Origin: Pontixanthobacter rizhaonensis
GTDB lineage: Bacteria > Pseudomonadota > Alphaproteobacteria > Sphingomonadales > Sphingomonadaceae
Direction of reading: 5' to 3'
Assembly: GCF_012972675.1 (NCBI RefSeq)
Contig: NZ_JABCRE010000003.1
Coordinates: forward strand, 496,001 to 560,000
DNA length: 64,000 nt
Positions within the stretch are counted from its first letter, which is position 1; the number at the start of each line of letters is the position of its first letter. This document shows positions 63,819 through 64,000 of the stretch, one piece after another. The position numbers and the translations under genes were made by a program. Under the pieces are notes generated by a model. The model made no database searches and was not told the DNA's origin. It saw only the letters and a program-made list of their open reading frames with translations.

Positions 63819-64000
63819 TTAATCCGTATCATCTGAGTAGGAAACATGTCCACCCGCCAGCCCGGCGTCCGAACAGCGTGCTGCCCAGAAGCCTAAGGCG
63901 CCGAGCGTTATTTCGATAGCCGCTTCCCGAAAAGGCTGGATTGTCAGCTGGTCTATCTCTTCAACATAGGCACCCAACAGCCTGCTTAACCCAACGAAGA
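63819..64000 (-). CDS. possible C-terminal end of an unknown gene, cut by the window edge
   Basis: On the minus strand a frame is open from the right edge to a TAA at 63819-63821, giving 59 residues (FVGLSRLLGAYVEEIDQLTI at the edge, then QPFREAAIEITLGALGFW and a tail ending SYSDDTD). The helical, ordinary composition looks more protein-like than the competing plus-strand frame, but 59 residues are too few for certainty. No family recognised. Confidence 0.3.
   Translation of the reverse strand, partial: FVGLSRLLGAYVEEIDQLTIQPFREAAIEITLGALGFWAARCSDAGLAGGHVSYSDDTD

Noticed and set aside
63725-63919. 64-codon plus-strand frame with CxxC (MCDFCG)
   Set aside because: Arg/Pro-rich tail without family likeness and overlap with a more protein-like minus-strand frame; not enough support.
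1-64000. Prophage, insertion sequence, CRISPR array, tRNA or rRNA
   Set aside because: No transposase, integrase or phage structural gene, no regularly spaced repeats, no tRNA T-arm pattern in the gaps and no rRNA-like tract was seen.

Overview
The window looks like chromosomal DNA of an alphaproteobacterium in the Sphingomonadales, most likely Erythrobacteraceae. This is judged from gene content, not from a database search. Markers are the leuS-lptE-holA run with a DUF3576 lipoprotein upstream, lolA followed by xth, an exosortase-A (XrtA)-type ligase and glycosyltransferase, a fused pabB-pabC gene, a RHH_4 protein, and several outer-membrane and peptidase genes typical of sphingomonads. Composition is even and moderately GC-rich. 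I saw no rRNA, tRNA, CRISPR array, prophage, transposase or IS end. Gene density is high, with many ATGA or TAATG overlaps.

Layout. 1-8.5 kb: a porin cut by the left edge, alanine dehydrogenase, a three-gene leftward set (S9 oligopeptidase, thioesterase, old-yellow-enzyme-like oxidoreductase), a divergent Xaa-Pro aminopeptidase and a small VOC protein. 8.7-11.6 kb: a secreted six-EF-hand protein followed by an OmpR-type regulator and its histidine kinase, preceded by three copies of a 10-bp repeat. 11.7-20.9 kb: HerA-like ATPase, pabBC-rluA-arfB (coupled), rpmG, lolA, a structured intergenic RNA candidate, xth-ribA-GNAT (coupled) and psd. 21-24.7 kb: a beta-helix protein, recQ and two small lipoproteins. 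24.7-28.4 kb: an acyl-CoA dehydrogenase / CaiB-type CoA transferase / thiolase operon. 28.4-39.2 kb: PPK2, phenylalanine hydroxylase, UppP, M13 peptidase, ABC exporter, intracellular PHB depolymerase, DUF4126 protein, second thiolase and a MaoC hydratase. 39.2-43.9 kb: XrtA-associated ligase with a coupled 51-residue membrane protein, a divergent XrtA-associated glycosyltransferase and a large acidic membrane protein. 43.9-50.3 kb: gltB-gltD behind a structured leader. 50.3-54.5 kb: an OprB-like porin with a possible leader peptide, ung, a short ribonuclease D, lptC and lptA. 54.5-59.1 kb: holA, lptE, leuS and DUF3576 (leftward). 59.5-64 kb: an unknown exported protein, acetoacetyl-CoA reductase, RHH_4 protein, murA, galU and a possible gene cut by the right edge.

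The genes support core envelope building (lptA, lptC, lptE, lolA, uppP, murA, galU, psd, XrtA-associated polysaccharide genes), nitrogen assimilation (gltBD, ald), polyhydroxyalkanoate and acyl-CoA turnover (phaB, phaZ, two thiolases, MaoC, the acyl-CoA dehydrogenase operon), peptide degradation and DNA repair (xth, ung, recQ).

No unmistakable new defence or mobile system is present. The best candidates for undescribed biology are: the structured RNA with terminator between lolA and xth; the gltBD leader; the short leader ORF and hairpins before the OprB-like porin; the repeat-preceded EF-hand/two-component module; the small XrtA-linked membrane protein; and the Mct-like CoA-transferase operon.
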